49,753 nt of DNA from Clostridia bacterium (GTDB lineage Bacteria; Bacillota; Clostridia; Oscillospirales; CAG-272), in contig JAFYPF010000032.1 of assembly GCA_017547655.1 (NCBI GenBank), positions 1-49,753 of the forward strand, given 5' to 3'. Positions within the stretch are counted from its first letter, which is position 1. Each line of letters starts with the position of its first letter. A program made the position numbers and the translations under genes. The notes below the pieces were generated by a model that did not search any database, was not told the origin of the DNA, and saw only the letters and a program-made list of their open reading frames with translations. Below are positions 41,800 to 49,691 of this stretch, one piece after another.

Positions 41800-43221
41800 T
41801 TATTTAAGCTCGTTCTTGTTGCTCTTTGAAACCTCGGCAACTACCTTACCGAGAGCGAAGAGGGCAATAACGTTGGGGATAACCATAAGGTTATTAAACA
41901 TATCCGTAAGCTCCCAAACGAGGTCGTTTGAAAGAAGCGAACCTGTGAAAATGAATGCAATTGCAATTATTGAATAAGCTACATCAAACTTCTTGCCGAA
42001 GAGGTATATAGCGTTAATTCTTCCGAAGAGGTTCCAGCTGAGAATTGTGGAGAATGCGAAGAAGAACAAGCAAATTGCAACGAAGATGTTACCAACGGAA
42101 GCGAGACCGAATGATGAACCGAATGCATGCTGAGCAAGGTTTGTTTTTGAAAGTCCTGCCATTGATACCGCATCTTCAAGGATTACGCCGTCTGCAAAGT
42201 TTGCGGGGTTGAGCACGCCGTCACCTGTAAAGAATACGGAAATAACAACGAGTGCTGTAAATGTAAGTACAACGAACGTATCTATAAATACACCGATCAT
42301 TGCAACAACGCCCTGGTCGTGAGGCTTTTCAACGTTAGCCTGAGCGTGAGCGTGAGGTGTTGAACCCATACCTGCTTCGTTAGAGAAGAGACCTCTTTTA
42401 GCGCCCTGAGTTACTGCGAGGTAAATAGCTGCACCAACGCTTCCGCCGAGAGCAGATTTAGCGTTAAATGCATATTTGAATATAGCTGCAAATGTTGCGG
42501 GAATGTTTTCGAAATTAACAGCAAGAACTATAAGACCGCCAATGATGTAAAGTGTTGCCATAATGGGAACCAATTTCTCTGTTGCAGAACCAATTCTCTG
42601 AACACCGCCGATAAAGATGACAGCAGAAATTGCGGCAACTGCCAAACCAACTATCCAATTGGGAATGTTGAATGCATTGTTGCAAGCTTCTGCGATGGAG
42701 TTCGACTGAACCATTGAACCCATAAATCCGAGAGCAAGCATAGTAGCAACTGCAAAGAATATAGCAAGGAATTTACCGAATCTGCCTTTGAATACGCTTG
42801 TTATGTAATATACGGGACCGCCCTTAACAGTACCGTCTTTTTCAACAGTACGTGTCTTCTGTGCAAGAACAGCTTCTCCGTAAATGGTAGCCATACCAAA
42901 GAAAGCAATAATCCACATCCAGAAGATTGCACCGGGACCACCGATAAGGATAGCGCCGCATGCGCCGACGATATTACCTGTACCAACCTGCGCTGCAATA
43001 GCCGTTGCAAGTGATTGGAAAGAGCTTAAGCCGGATTTTTGTTTTTTGCCGTTAAGAGAAAAGTCTGCGAACATTTTCTTCCAGCCCTCGCCGAAGCAAC
43101 GAACCTGAACGAAACGTGTTCTGATTGAATAGTAGAGACCGATACCTACAAGGAGAATGATGAGAATGTAGTTTGACAAGTATGTATTGATACTTGCAAC
43201 TATGTTGTACAAAAAGTCCAT
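41800..43221 (-). CDS. Alanine/glycine:cation symporter (AGCS family)
   Basis: Sodium-coupled amino-acid carrier, 473 residues, with about 11 membrane spans. Family segments are YLSNYILIILLVGIGLYYSI, SSFQSLATAIAAQVGTGNIV, GGPGAIFWMWIIAFFGMAT, YGEAVLAQKTR, GGPVYYI, and KRGLFSNEAGMGSTPHAHAQ. The related AgcS/AlsT proteins carry alanine, glycine or glutamine. The tandem glycine riboswitch in its leader (43346-43524) argues that glycine is a substrate or signal here. ATG 43221 has AGGAGG 6 nt upstream. Confidence 0.95.
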   Translation of the reverse strand: MDFLYNIVASINTYLSNYILIILLVGIGLYYSIRTRFVQVRCFGEGWKKMFADFSLNGKKQKSGLSSFQSLATAIAAQVGTGNIVGACGAILIGGPGAIFWMWIIAFFGMATIYGEAVLAQKTRTVEKDGTVKGGPVYYITSVFKGRFGKFLAIFFAVATMLALGFMGSMVQSNSIAEACNNAFNIPNWIVGLAVAAISAVIFIGGVQRIGSATEKLVPIMATLYIIGGLIVLAVNFENIPATFAAIFKYAFNAKSALGGSVGAAIYLAVTQGAKRGLFSNEAGMGSTPHAHAQANVEKPHDQGVVAMIGVFIDTFVVLTFTALVVISVFFTGDGVLNPANFADGVILEDAVSMAGLSKTNLAQHAFGSSFGLASVGNIFVAICLFFFAFSTILSWNLFGRINAIYLFGKKFDVAYSIIAIAFIFTGSLLSNDLVWELTDMFNNLMVIPNVIALFALGKVVAEVSKSNKNELK

Positions 43222-43345
43222 ATAGACCCTCCTAAAAATAAAAATAATAAAAAAAGCAAAGCCAAATTACCAAATGAAAATGATAACAGCTCTGCAGAAT
43301 AAAGCAACTCTTTAAAAATATTATAAATAAAGAGGGTATATTTAA
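43222..43345 (-). promoter_or_regulatory. Expression platform of the glycine riboswitch
   Basis: Minus-strand leader between aptamer 2 and the symporter start. CAGAGC can pair with GCTTTG (one G-U) just before a long T-tract (GCTTTTTTTATT), giving a terminator that glycine could control. The direction of control (on or off) is not determined by reading alone. Confidence 0.5.
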
Positions 43346-43524
43346 TCCGTCCTTTTGCCTGAGAGATTCGCGGTAACATTTACCGTTTACACCTTCGGCA
43401 CCCTTGTGCTTTCAGCGAAGCAAGGGATTCTCCGGAGTGCTATCTGCTTACAGTCCTATCTGTCAAAACAGACTCCTGAGAGGTTTACTCCTTCGGCACG
43501 GAAGACAATTTCCGACTTTCCTGC
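43346..43524 (-). promoter_or_regulatory. Tandem glycine riboswitch
   Basis: Read on the minus strand. Aptamer 1 (about 43524-43450) shows GCCGAAGGAGTAAACC then CTCTCAGGAGTCTG. Aptamer 2 (about 43440-43346) shows GTGCCGAAGGTGTAAACGG then TCTCAGGCAAAAGGACGGA. These are the conserved cores of the gcvT-type glycine riboswitch, in the usual two-aptamer order with a short linker. A U-rich hairpin zone before the symporter start is the likely expression platform. Confidence 0.93.
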
Positions 43525-43562
43525 AAGCTTCATTTAGCCAATTATGCAATTTTAATGTATTG

Positions 43563-43591
43563 ATTATATCACATCTTAAAAAAAATATCAA
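43563..43591 (-). promoter_or_regulatory. Promoter of the riboswitch-symporter transcript
   Basis: Minus-strand TTGATA (43586-43591), 17-bp spacer, TATAAT (43563-43568), about 40 nt upstream of aptamer 1. Confidence 0.75.
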
Positions 43592-43622
43592 TATCTTTAG
43601 TCGACATAATTACACAAAAAGT

Positions 43623-43684
43623 TTATTGTAAATTGTGCAAAAGCACCAAAAGTGTTGGATTTACAATAATTTTGGTGCTTTTTT
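43623..43684. terminator. Two interleaved terminator hairpins, one for each strand
   Basis: Arms are arranged A-B-A'-B'. A TTATTGTAAAT (43623-43633) pairs with A' (43659-43669), 11 bp; B AAAAGCACCAAAA (43639-43651) pairs with B' (43670-43682), 13 bp. Both are perfect. B:B' is followed by T on the plus strand; A:A' is followed by ACTTTTTG on the minus strand. The minus one can end the lysR transcript; the plus one faces no known gene. Confidence 0.6.
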
Positions 43685-43835
43685 GATTTATCTCTATATC
43701 AATAACGTTAAATGCGTTTATATTCCCCACACTGTAGCGTATGTCCTTCTAAAACAGTGTTGTTTGTGATTTTTGGGGGAACGCCCGTTTTCTTGAATTT
43801 TATTATATTTATTCGTATTTTACCCACAAATAAAA
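43685..43835. other. Spacer after the LysR gene
   Basis: No gene was seen. A weak inverted repeat CACACTGT (around 43728) / ACAGTGTTG (around 43755) could extend the 3' end structure of the lysR mRNA. Confidence 0.35.
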
Positions 43836-44726
43836 TCAATTTGAGAATTCTTCTTTTTTTATATAGTCAATAAAAGTTTTTAAGCTTTTGGTCATCCATT
43901 TGTTTTTGTGGTATATAAGCTGTTTCCAAATATCAATTTTTACATCGCTAACGTCAAGATAGCAGAGTTTACCTAACTCAATTAAATCCTTTGTAACAAA
44001 ATCGGGAAGGAAAGAAATCATTTCGCTTTCCGCCAACATTGTTGTAATAATATCGGTTCTTCCGATTTCAAGAACGGGGGTTATTTCCAATGACATTTTT
44101 GATAGTTCACTGTCAAAAACACGGCGGTATCCTTGACCGTATTCGGTTAAAATAAACGGTTCATTAACAATATCTTTTATAGACAGTCCTTTGGCGTTGG
44201 CAAATTTCGAGTTTGCGCTTGCAACAAAATGAGTCGAAAGCGGTTCTTCCTTTGCAATTATGTAATCCTTATTATATGTACGCTGATCAAGCGTGATAAT
44301 TATATCAGCTTTGTTGTGGTCAAGCATATCAAGCATCAATGCGGAGTCGCCCGTAGTAAAGCGGATAGAAATTTCAGGATATTTTTTATGAAAATCAATA
44401 TAATGAGAATTGATCATTTCGTCGCACACAGAGTCAGGCGTTACAATGTGGATATGTCCCGAGAGCTGACCTTCTTTTGCGAAGCTTTCCTTAAACTCAT
44501 CCGTAATAGCGCGAACCTGATGTGCGTATGAAACAAGATCACGTCCGCGGTCTGTAAGTGATATGGTATGGTTAATTCTTTCAAACAAAAGGCAATCGAG
44601 CTCATCTTCGAGTTGTTTTATTTGAAAAGATATAGTTGATTGTGAGTATCCAAGCAGCTCGGCTGCTCTTGTAAAGCTTCCGAGCTCGACCACGTGGGTA
44701 AAAGTGATTAAATTTCGTAATTCCAT
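43836..44726 (-). CDS. LysR-family transcriptional regulator
   Basis: Protein of 296 residues. The N-terminal winged HTH is standard (MELRNLITFTHVVELGSFTR, AAELLGYSQSTISFQIKQLE, LFERINHTISLTDRGRDL), followed by the two-lobed effector domain (HIHIVTPDSVCDEMIN, FTTGDSALMLDMLDHNKADI, LAESEMISFLPDFVTKDLIE). It is closest in form to the CynR/CysB-like regulators of small molecules. ATG 44726 has GGAGG 6 nt upstream, while a longer frame from 44825 would add 33 residues that run through the promoter region. It is divergent from the ABC importer genes, which it probably controls in response to the importer's ligand. Confidence 0.92.
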   Translation of the reverse strand: MELRNLITFTHVVELGSFTRAAELLGYSQSTISFQIKQLEDELDCLLFERINHTISLTDRGRDLVSYAHQVRAITDEFKESFAKEGQLSGHIHIVTPDSVCDEMINSHYIDFHKKYPEISIRFTTGDSALMLDMLDHNKADIIITLDQRTYNKDYIIAKEEPLSTHFVASANSKFANAKGLSIKDIVNEPFILTEYGQGYRRVFDSELSKMSLEITPVLEIGRTDIITTMLAESEMISFLPDFVTKDLIELGKLCYLDVSDVKIDIWKQLIYHKNKWMTKSLKTFIDYIKKEEFSN

Positions 44727-44777
44727 TTTTTCCTCCATCCATCGAAAATATAGATGATAAACATCAAAACCATTCGT

Positions 44778-44806
44778 TTGACTAATAACACAGTGTATTA
44801 TATAAT
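44778..44806 (+). promoter_or_regulatory. Promoter of the ABC importer with an internal dyad
   Basis: TTGACT (44778-44783), 17-bp spacer, TATAAT (44801-44806). The spacer holds the partial dyad AACACAGTGTATT, a plausible LysR-type or repressor site in the divergent lysR/importer control region. Confidence 0.7.
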
Positions 44807-44863
44807 AAACGCAACAAAAAAGCAAGACTTAAATGAGCTTTTAGTAAAAAGGAGATTTTTAAA

Positions 44864-45838
44864 ATGAAGAAGTTAGTATCTATTATGCTAGTTCTTGCGC
44901 TTTGCGTAGGCTGTATGTTGACATTTGCCGGATGCTCCGGTTCAAATGATGATGGCAAGTATAAGATTGGTATTGTTCAGCTTGTTGAACATCCGGCGCT
45001 CGACGCTGCGACAGATGGATTTAAACAGGCTATTATTGATGAGCTTGGTGAAGATGCTGTTGTGTTTGATTTCCAGAATGCACAAAATGACGCAAACACA
45101 TGCTCTACAATTGCCAATCAGTTTGTTTCAAACAACGTTGACTTGATTATGGCGAATGCTACTCCCGCTTTGCAGGCTGCAGCTGCTGCAACAGGGGATA
45201 TTCCGATTCTCGGTACATCCGTAACCGAATACGGTGTTGCTCTTGAAATTAAAGATTTTAACGGAACAGTCGGCGGTAACATTTCCGGTACGTCTGACCT
45301 TGCTCCCCTTGATAAGCAGGCTGAAATGATTACAAAATGGTGTCCTGATGCAAAGAACGTTGGTTTGCTCTACTGCTCAAAGGAAGCTAATAGCCAGTAC
45401 CAGGTAGACGTTGTAAAAACAGAGCTTGAAAAGAAAGGCCTTAAAGTTACAGCTTATCCTTTCACAGATTCCAATGACCTTGCTCAGGTTTGTACAACAG
45501 CCGCTGACAAATGTGATGTAATCTACGTTCCTACAGATAATACTGTTGCGGAAAACACAGGTATTATTGATAACATTTGCGAACCCAAGAAGATTCCTGT
45601 AATTGCAGGTGAAGAAGGTATTTGTTCTGGGTGCGGTATTGCTACACTCTCTATCAGCTACTATGACCTTGGTTATACTACAGGTAAAATGGCTGTTAAG
45701 ATTTTGAGAGACGGCGCTGATATTTCTACAATGCCTATTGAGTATGCAGAAAATCAGACTCCCAAGTACAACAAGCAGAATTGTACAGCTTTGGGCATCA
45801 CGCCTCTTGAAGGATACACTGCTATCGAAGAAAACTAA
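44864..45838 (+). CDS. ABC importer substrate-binding lipoprotein (PF04392/TrpX-like family)
   Basis: Extracellular binding protein, 324 residues, anchored by lipid. The signal peptide ends at the lipobox LTFAGC. The mature part is a two-lobe type 1 periplasmic-binding fold with KIGIVQLVEHPALDAATDGF, ANQFVSNNVDLIMANATPAL, PILGTSVTEYGVALEIKDF and AGEEGICSGCGIATLSISYY, the hallmarks of this family. Some members bind tryptophan or tyrosine (TrpX/TrpXYZ), others different ligands, so aromatic amino acid import is a possibility only. GGAG precedes ATG 44864. It is followed by a terminator that partly separates it from the permease and ATPase genes. Confidence 0.93.
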   Translation: MKKLVSIMLVLALCVGCMLTFAGCSGSNDDGKYKIGIVQLVEHPALDAATDGFKQAIIDELGEDAVVFDFQNAQNDANTCSTIANQFVSNNVDLIMANATPALQAAAAATGDIPILGTSVTEYGVALEIKDFNGTVGGNISGTSDLAPLDKQAEMITKWCPDAKNVGLLYCSKEANSQYQVDVVKTELEKKGLKVTAYPFTDSNDLAQVCTTAADKCDVIYVPTDNTVAENTGIIDNICEPKKIPVIAGEEGICSGCGIATLSISYYDLGYTTGKMAVKILRDGADISTMPIEYAENQTPKYNKQNCTALGITPLEGYTAIEEN

Positions 45839-45850
45839 TATATAACTAAC

Positions 45851-45884
45851 AGCCGGGGAGAATAGATCTTCTCTCCGGCTTTTT
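45851..45884 (+). terminator. Terminator between binding protein and permease
   Basis: AGCCGGGGAGAA / TTCTCTCCGGCT stem (one G-T pair) with loop TAGATC, followed by TTTTAC. It lies inside the importer operon, 12 nt after the binding-protein stop. Confidence 0.88.
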
Positions 45885-45912
45885 ACTTATTTTTAACTTA
45901 TAGGTGATTTTT

Positions 45913-46845
45913 ATGGAAATTTTAAGTCAACTTATAAACGCATTGCCCGGTTCAGTTTCACAGGGTTTAATCTGGGGGATTATGGCAATAGGCGTTTATA
46001 TTACGTATCGAATACTTGATGTTGCCGATCTTACGGTAGACGGTTCTTTTGCAACGGGTGGTGCAGTTGCTGTTGTGCTTATCTTGCACGGCTGCAATTT
46101 GTGGTTGGCTATGATAGCCGCATTTATTGCAGGTCTTCTTGCGGGTGCAATTACCGGCTTGTTGCATACTCTAATGGGAATTCCTCCGATTTTGGCAGGT
46201 ATTTTAACACAGCTTTCGCTTTATTCCATTAACCTTAAAATTATGGGTAAAGCCAATCAATCGGTTAACGTTAATCAAACCGACCTTCTTATATCGCTTC
46301 GTTGGGTTAAGGAGTTTGCACTCCATAATCCTTTGATTACAGTAGGGATTGTTTTGGTTGTTTTGATTGCTGTTCTTTACTGGTTCTTTGGAACAGAAAT
46401 GGGTTGCGCAATTCGATCAACAGGCGCAAACTTGAATATGAGCCGTGCTCAAGGCATAAACACTAATTTTAATAAAGTACTCGGAATTATGCTTTCAAAC
46501 GGTCTTGTTGCTTTTTCGGGAGCTTTTCTTGCTCAATATCAAGGCTTTGCCGATGTAAAAATGGGACAGGGGGCTATCGTTATCGGTCTTGCTGCCGTAA
46601 TTATCGGCGAGGCGTTATTTGGTAAGATATTTAAGAACTTTGCGCTCAGACTTTTGTCAGTTGCGTTTGGTTCGATTATATATTACATAGTTGTTCAAGC
46701 AGTTATCACCATGGGACTGGATGCTAACCTCTTGAAGTTGTTGTCTGCAACTATAGTTGCTATTTTCCTTGCTATTCCGTATTGGAAAAGACAATATACA
46801 GAGATGCATATGAGAAAACCGAAAGGGGGCAAGGCAAATGCTTGA
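45913..46845 (+). CDS. ABC importer permease (COG4120 type)
   Basis: Membrane protein of 310 residues with 8-9 hydrophobic spans, homologous to the branched-chain-type permeases. Segments include GSVSQGLIWGIMAIGVYITY, ILDVADLTVDGSFATGGAVA, GIPPILAGILTQLSLYSINL, TGANLNMSRAQGINTNFNKV and IVIGLAAVIIGEALFGKIF. The partner of the binding protein upstream and ATPase downstream. ATG 45913 has AGGTG 6 nt upstream; GTG 45904 in the same frame would have no site. The stop overlaps the ATPase start by 8 nt. Confidence 0.92.
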   Translation: MEILSQLINALPGSVSQGLIWGIMAIGVYITYRILDVADLTVDGSFATGGAVAVVLILHGCNLWLAMIAAFIAGLLAGAITGLLHTLMGIPPILAGILTQLSLYSINLKIMGKANQSVNVNQTDLLISLRWVKEFALHNPLITVGIVLVVLIAVLYWFFGTEMGCAIRSTGANLNMSRAQGINTNFNKVLGIMLSNGLVAFSGAFLAQYQGFADVKMGQGAIVIGLAAVIIGEALFGKIFKNFALRLLSVAFGSIIYYIVVQAVITMGLDANLLKLLSATIVAIFLAIPYWKRQYTEMHMRKPKGGKANA

Positions 46846-47635
46846 TATTATAAACGTTGAAAAAACCTTTAACCCCGGAACAATTAACGAGAAAAAGGCT
46901 CTTAAAGGAATCAATCTCCATCTTGACGAGGGGGATTTTGTAACTGTTATCGGTGGTAACGGCGCGGGCAAATCCACTATGTTGAATATGATTGCAGGGG
47001 TTTATCCTGTGGATTGCGGAAGTATTGTTGTTGACGGTGTTGATGTTACAAGACTTCCCGAGTACAAGCGCGCGAAATATTTAGGACGTGTTTTTCAGGA
47101 TCCTATGACCGGCACGGCGGCAGATATGCAGATTGAAGAGAATCTTGCGCTTGCGGCTCGCCGAGGTAAAAGAAGAACACTTCGACCAGGTATTACCTCC
47201 AAGGAAAGAAAAGAATATAAAGAGCTTTTAAAAATTCTTGATTTGGGACTTGAGGACAGACTTACCGCAAAAGTAGGACTTCTTTCGGGAGGTCAACGTC
47301 AGGCACTTACGCTTCTTATGGCGACGCTCAAAAAACCGAAGCTTTTGCTTCTTGATGAGCATACGGCGGCACTTGATCCAAAAACAGCAAAGAAAGTTCT
47401 TGATATTACCGAGGAAATTGTAAAAAAAGATAATTTAATTACTGTTATGATTACACATAATATGGCTGATGCAATTCGTGTAGGCAATCGTCTTATTATG
47501 ATGCATGAAGGTCAGATTGTTGTTGACGTAAAAGGTGAAGACAAGAAAAAGCTTACTATAGAACAGCTTCTTCAAATGTTTGAAGAATCCAGCGGCAGTA
47601 AGTTTACAAGTGATAAAGTTATGCTTTCTAAATAA
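46838..47635 (+). CDS. ABC importer ATPase (COG1101 type)
   Basis: ATPase of 265 residues. Walker A GGNGAGKSTMLN, Q-loop VFQDPMTGTAADMQ, signature LLSGGQRQALTLLMA, Walker B KLLLLDEHTAALD and switch His VMITHNMADAIRVGN are all intact. The T-A-A-D-M-Q and LAARRGKRRTLRPGI segments after the Q-loop are typical of the subgroup paired with PF04392 binding proteins. Overlaps the permease gene by 8 nt, so translation is coupled. Confidence 0.95.
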   Translation: MLDIINVEKTFNPGTINEKKALKGINLHLDEGDFVTVIGGNGAGKSTMLNMIAGVYPVDCGSIVVDGVDVTRLPEYKRAKYLGRVFQDPMTGTAADMQIEENLALAARRGKRRTLRPGITSKERKEYKELLKILDLGLEDRLTAKVGLLSGGQRQALTLLMATLKKPKLLLLDEHTAALDPKTAKKVLDITEEIVKKDNLITVMITHNMADAIRVGNRLIMMHEGQIVVDVKGEDKKKLTIEQLLQMFEESSGSKFTSDKVMLSK

Positions 47636-47639
47636 AAAA

Positions 47640-47674
47640 CATGGGCGGTTCATTGTGAACTGCCCATATTTTTT
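47640..47674. terminator. Terminator after the ABC importer, bidirectional
   Basis: ATGGGCGGTTCA / TGAACTGCCCAT stem with one G-T pair and A- and T-tracts on both sides, just after the ATPase stop. It may also end the convergent minus-strand cassette. Confidence 0.9.
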
Positions 47675-47730
47675 ATAGTAACACCATACTGCAAGGTGCA
47701 CTTTAAAATAAATTTTCTGTTTATCTGCAA

Positions 47731-48129
47731 TTAGAGAACAAAGTAGGGATTTGGTTTAAACAGAAGGGTAATAAAGTCTACAAAAACTCCAATACCAAAA
47801 AGTCCTGCGGTAAGAATATATAATACTCCTAAACCTGCTTTGCCTTCATAAAACTTATGTGCTCCCAAAAAGCCCAAGAAAAAGCATAAAGCAAGTGCAA
47901 CCCATTTATTTTTTGCTCTTCCATATCCCACAAGACCATTTTGATTTGTATTTGTGTTCATATTGGTGTTTTCATTGTTAATAACTATGCTGGGTTGCTG
48001 TGCCTGGTTTTTAATCTCTTCTACCTGTCTGCCGCAATGAATGCATAATACTGCTTCTTCTGCTATTTTTGCCCCACAATGCTTGCAAAACTTTGTTTTT
48101 ACCTCTTGGGTTTGTGTGTTGTTTTCCAT
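47731..48129 (-). CDS. Zinc-ribbon and TM2-domain membrane protein
   Basis: Protein of 132 residues. An N-terminal zinc ribbon has two Cys pairs (FCKHCGAKI and LCIHCGRQV), followed by an Asn/Gln-rich linker and a TM2 domain (NKWVALALCFFLGFLGAHKF, YEGKAGLGVLYILTAGLFGI, GVFVDFITLL) with two membrane spans and the conserved HKFY element. Function is unknown; TM2 proteins are widespread in Bacillota. Last gene of the small minus-strand cassette, 15 nt after the preceding membrane protein. AAAAGGAG lies upstream of ATG 48129. Confidence 0.88.
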   Translation of the reverse strand: MENNTQTQEVKTKFCKHCGAKIAEEAVLCIHCGRQVEEIKNQAQQPSIVINNENTNMNTNTNQNGLVGYGRAKNKWVALALCFFLGFLGAHKFYEGKAGLGVLYILTAGLFGIGVFVDFITLLFKPNPYFVL

Positions 48130-48144
48130 AATTTTTTTCTCCTT

Positions 48145-48555
48145 TTATTTTTTATTGAGTTTTCTTTGGTTACTTGCCCCCACAAAAGCAAGTACTGAAA
48201 TAGTTATTCCAAAAATAAGACAAAGTGGCGAACATATAGCGCCTATTAAGTATATTACGGCTGCAACTGTTGCAACACTGTCTTTTTTGATTGCATAAGC
48301 AATCCAAGAAACTATGCACCCTACAATAACTAAACCTATATGTACCAACAATAAAATTGAAAGTACGAATAAATAATTTATTATAGCGAGATTCATACCG
48401 ACCAGCTCAAAAGCAGTCTCGAAAAAACCTCCCAAAGTATTTATTATACTTTCTCTACCGGAATCAAGTATAGCCAAACTAACAAGCGACCACGATAATA
48501 CTGTGCAGTAAATAGATGCTAAAATATTTGACGCCAAAAACACTTTACTTCTCAT
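48145..48555 (-). CDS. Multi-span membrane protein of unknown function
   Basis: Protein of 136 residues with about four hydrophobic segments (near 6-28, 50-70, 72-92, 98-128) and a basic C terminus (QRKLNKK). No family is recognised. It lies between a lipoprotein gene (30 nt gap) and the TM2 gene, all on one strand. GGAG precedes ATG 48555 by about 10 nt. Confidence 0.7.
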   Translation of the reverse strand: MRSKVFLASNILASIYCTVLSWSLVSLAILDSGRESIINTLGGFFETAFELVGMNLAIINYLFVLSILLLVHIGLVIVGCIVSWIAYAIKKDSVATVAAVIYLIGAICSPLCLIFGITISVLAFVGASNQRKLNKK

Positions 48556-48585
48556 TGATATATCTCCATTAGTAATGAAAATGTT

Positions 48586-49017
48586 TTACTGTCCAATTTC
48601 TGTAAGCTTTCCGACAATTCTTAATACTTCTTTAGAATATTCTAAAGCATCTTCAGTACTTTTAATGCTTTTTGCCATATCGTCGGATTTTCTTGACCAT
48701 TCACTCATTTGAGTTAACATCTTGCTATAGTCAGTAAGTATAGTTAGGTCACTAGGGTTTTCTTTTTGCTTTTTTACAATCGCAATATAATCATCTACCC
48801 ATTTTTCGTATTCTTTTAAGAATTCTTTCCATTCCACAATATCATTACTGTTTTCTACGGAATCAGTTTGAAGACTGTCAATGTTTTCTTGAGATTCTAA
48901 AGATTCTGTATTAACATTTGTTAGAGTGGAATCATTAGTGAAATTGTTGTTGTCAGCGCATGATACCAAAAATACAACCATCAATAATGTAAGGGTTAAA
49001 GATACTAATTTTTTCAT
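48586..49017 (-). CDS. Small lipoprotein with a DUF6591-like domain
   Basis: Lipoprotein of 143 residues. The signal peptide KKLVSLTLTLLMVVFLVSC ends in a lipobox at Cys20. A low-complexity Asn/Ser/Thr/Glu linker follows, then a helical domain from about residue 62 that begins EWKEFLKEYEKWVDDYIAIV, a pattern I associate with DUF6591; that name is moderately sure. First gene of the minus-strand cassette, read from the promoter at 49050-49078. AAGGAGG lies upstream of ATG 49017. Confidence 0.75.
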   Translation of the reverse strand: MKKLVSLTLTLLMVVFLVSCADNNNFTNDSTLTNVNTESLESQENIDSLQTDSVENSNDIVEWKEFLKEYEKWVDDYIAIVKKQKENPSDLTILTDYSKMLTQMSEWSRKSDDMAKSIKSTEDALEYSKEVLRIVGKLTEIGQ

Positions 49018-49049
49018 TTTCGGGGTTCCTCCTTAAGCTTTGTGTTAAC

Positions 49050-49087
49050 ATTATATACCTAAAGATTAAATTTGTCAACCTTTAGGT
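49050..49087 (-). promoter_or_regulatory. Promoter of the lipoprotein cassette with a candidate HTH operator
   Basis: Minus-strand TTGACA (49073-49078), 17-bp spacer, TATAAT (49050-49055). The inverted half-sites ACCTAAAG (49057-49064) and CTTTAGGT (49080-49087) sit in the spacer and just upstream of the -35 box. They lie between this cassette and the divergent HTH gene. Confidence 0.75.
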
Positions 49088-49147
49088 TGTTAATATTAAA
49101 CTGTAAATGCAATATAATATTTGTAGATATTATTAAGGAGTGATTTT

Positions 49148-49465
49148 ATGCTACAAATAGATTTAGTTGCAATTGGAAAACGTATTTCAACAGAACGAAA
49201 ACGAAACAATATTACTCAAGAGCAATTAGCTGAAAAAATGAACGTATCTATACAAATGATATCCAATCTTGAACGAGGAAAAAAAGCAATAAAGATAAAT
49301 AATCTTTTGTATTTATCACAAATTTTAGGTGTAAGCACTGATTATATCCTGACCGGCAACAAAAACTTATCTGAAAAGTCAGCAATTTCGGATAAATTAT
49401 TTAATTTATCCAGTGATGATTATATGATCATTGAAGCTTTAATTAACAAGCTCTCCGGAAAATAA
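49148..49465 (+). CDS. XRE-family helix-turn-helix regulator
   Basis: Protein of 105 residues. HTH at about residues 7-62 (IGKRISTERKRNNITQEQLA, EKMNVSIQMISNLERGKKA, LYLSQILGVSTDYIL), followed by a short helical C terminus (LSSDDYMIIEALINKLSG) that probably mediates dimerisation. It is divergent from the lipoprotein cassette and the palindrome between them is its likely binding site. AAGGAG lies 7 nt before ATG 49148. Such small regulators often travel with mobile elements, and the tnpV gene begins 227 nt downstream. Confidence 0.88.
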   Translation: MLQIDLVAIGKRISTERKRNNITQEQLAEKMNVSIQMISNLERGKKAIKINNLLYLSQILGVSTDYILTGNKNLSEKSAISDKLFNLSSDDYMIIEALINKLSGK

Positions 49466-49691
49466 TTTAATATATTTTAGGGTGTAGTACACGTTCATTT
49501 ATTAAAATGCGTAAAAACAAAAAAATCGGTATAGTCAAAGGCTACACCGTCTACACAATCAATTATTTAAGTTTGAAAAAATTTGGCACACCTGCTCTAA
49601 GATAAGCTCCGATAACGAAGGTTTCAAAAACAAGTGGTAAAGACAATCGATACAGTATATCGCAAATAATAATTTGAATGGAGATACTGTA
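49466..49691. other. Leader region of the mobile element at the right edge
   Basis: It contains a hairpin CGGTATAG (49527-49534) / CTACACCG (49542-49549), followed on the minus strand by ATTTTTTTG, so it acts as a minus-strand terminator. On the minus strand an open frame without a start ends FVIGAYLRAGVPNFFKLK and runs off the right edge. This may be the conserved region upstream of tnpV in transposons rather than a gene. Confidence 0.4.

Noticed and set aside
43623-43684. H-type pseudoknot from the A-B-A'-B' arms
   Set aside because: There are no nucleotides between A' and B', which cannot span an 11-bp stem, so alternative hairpins are more likely.
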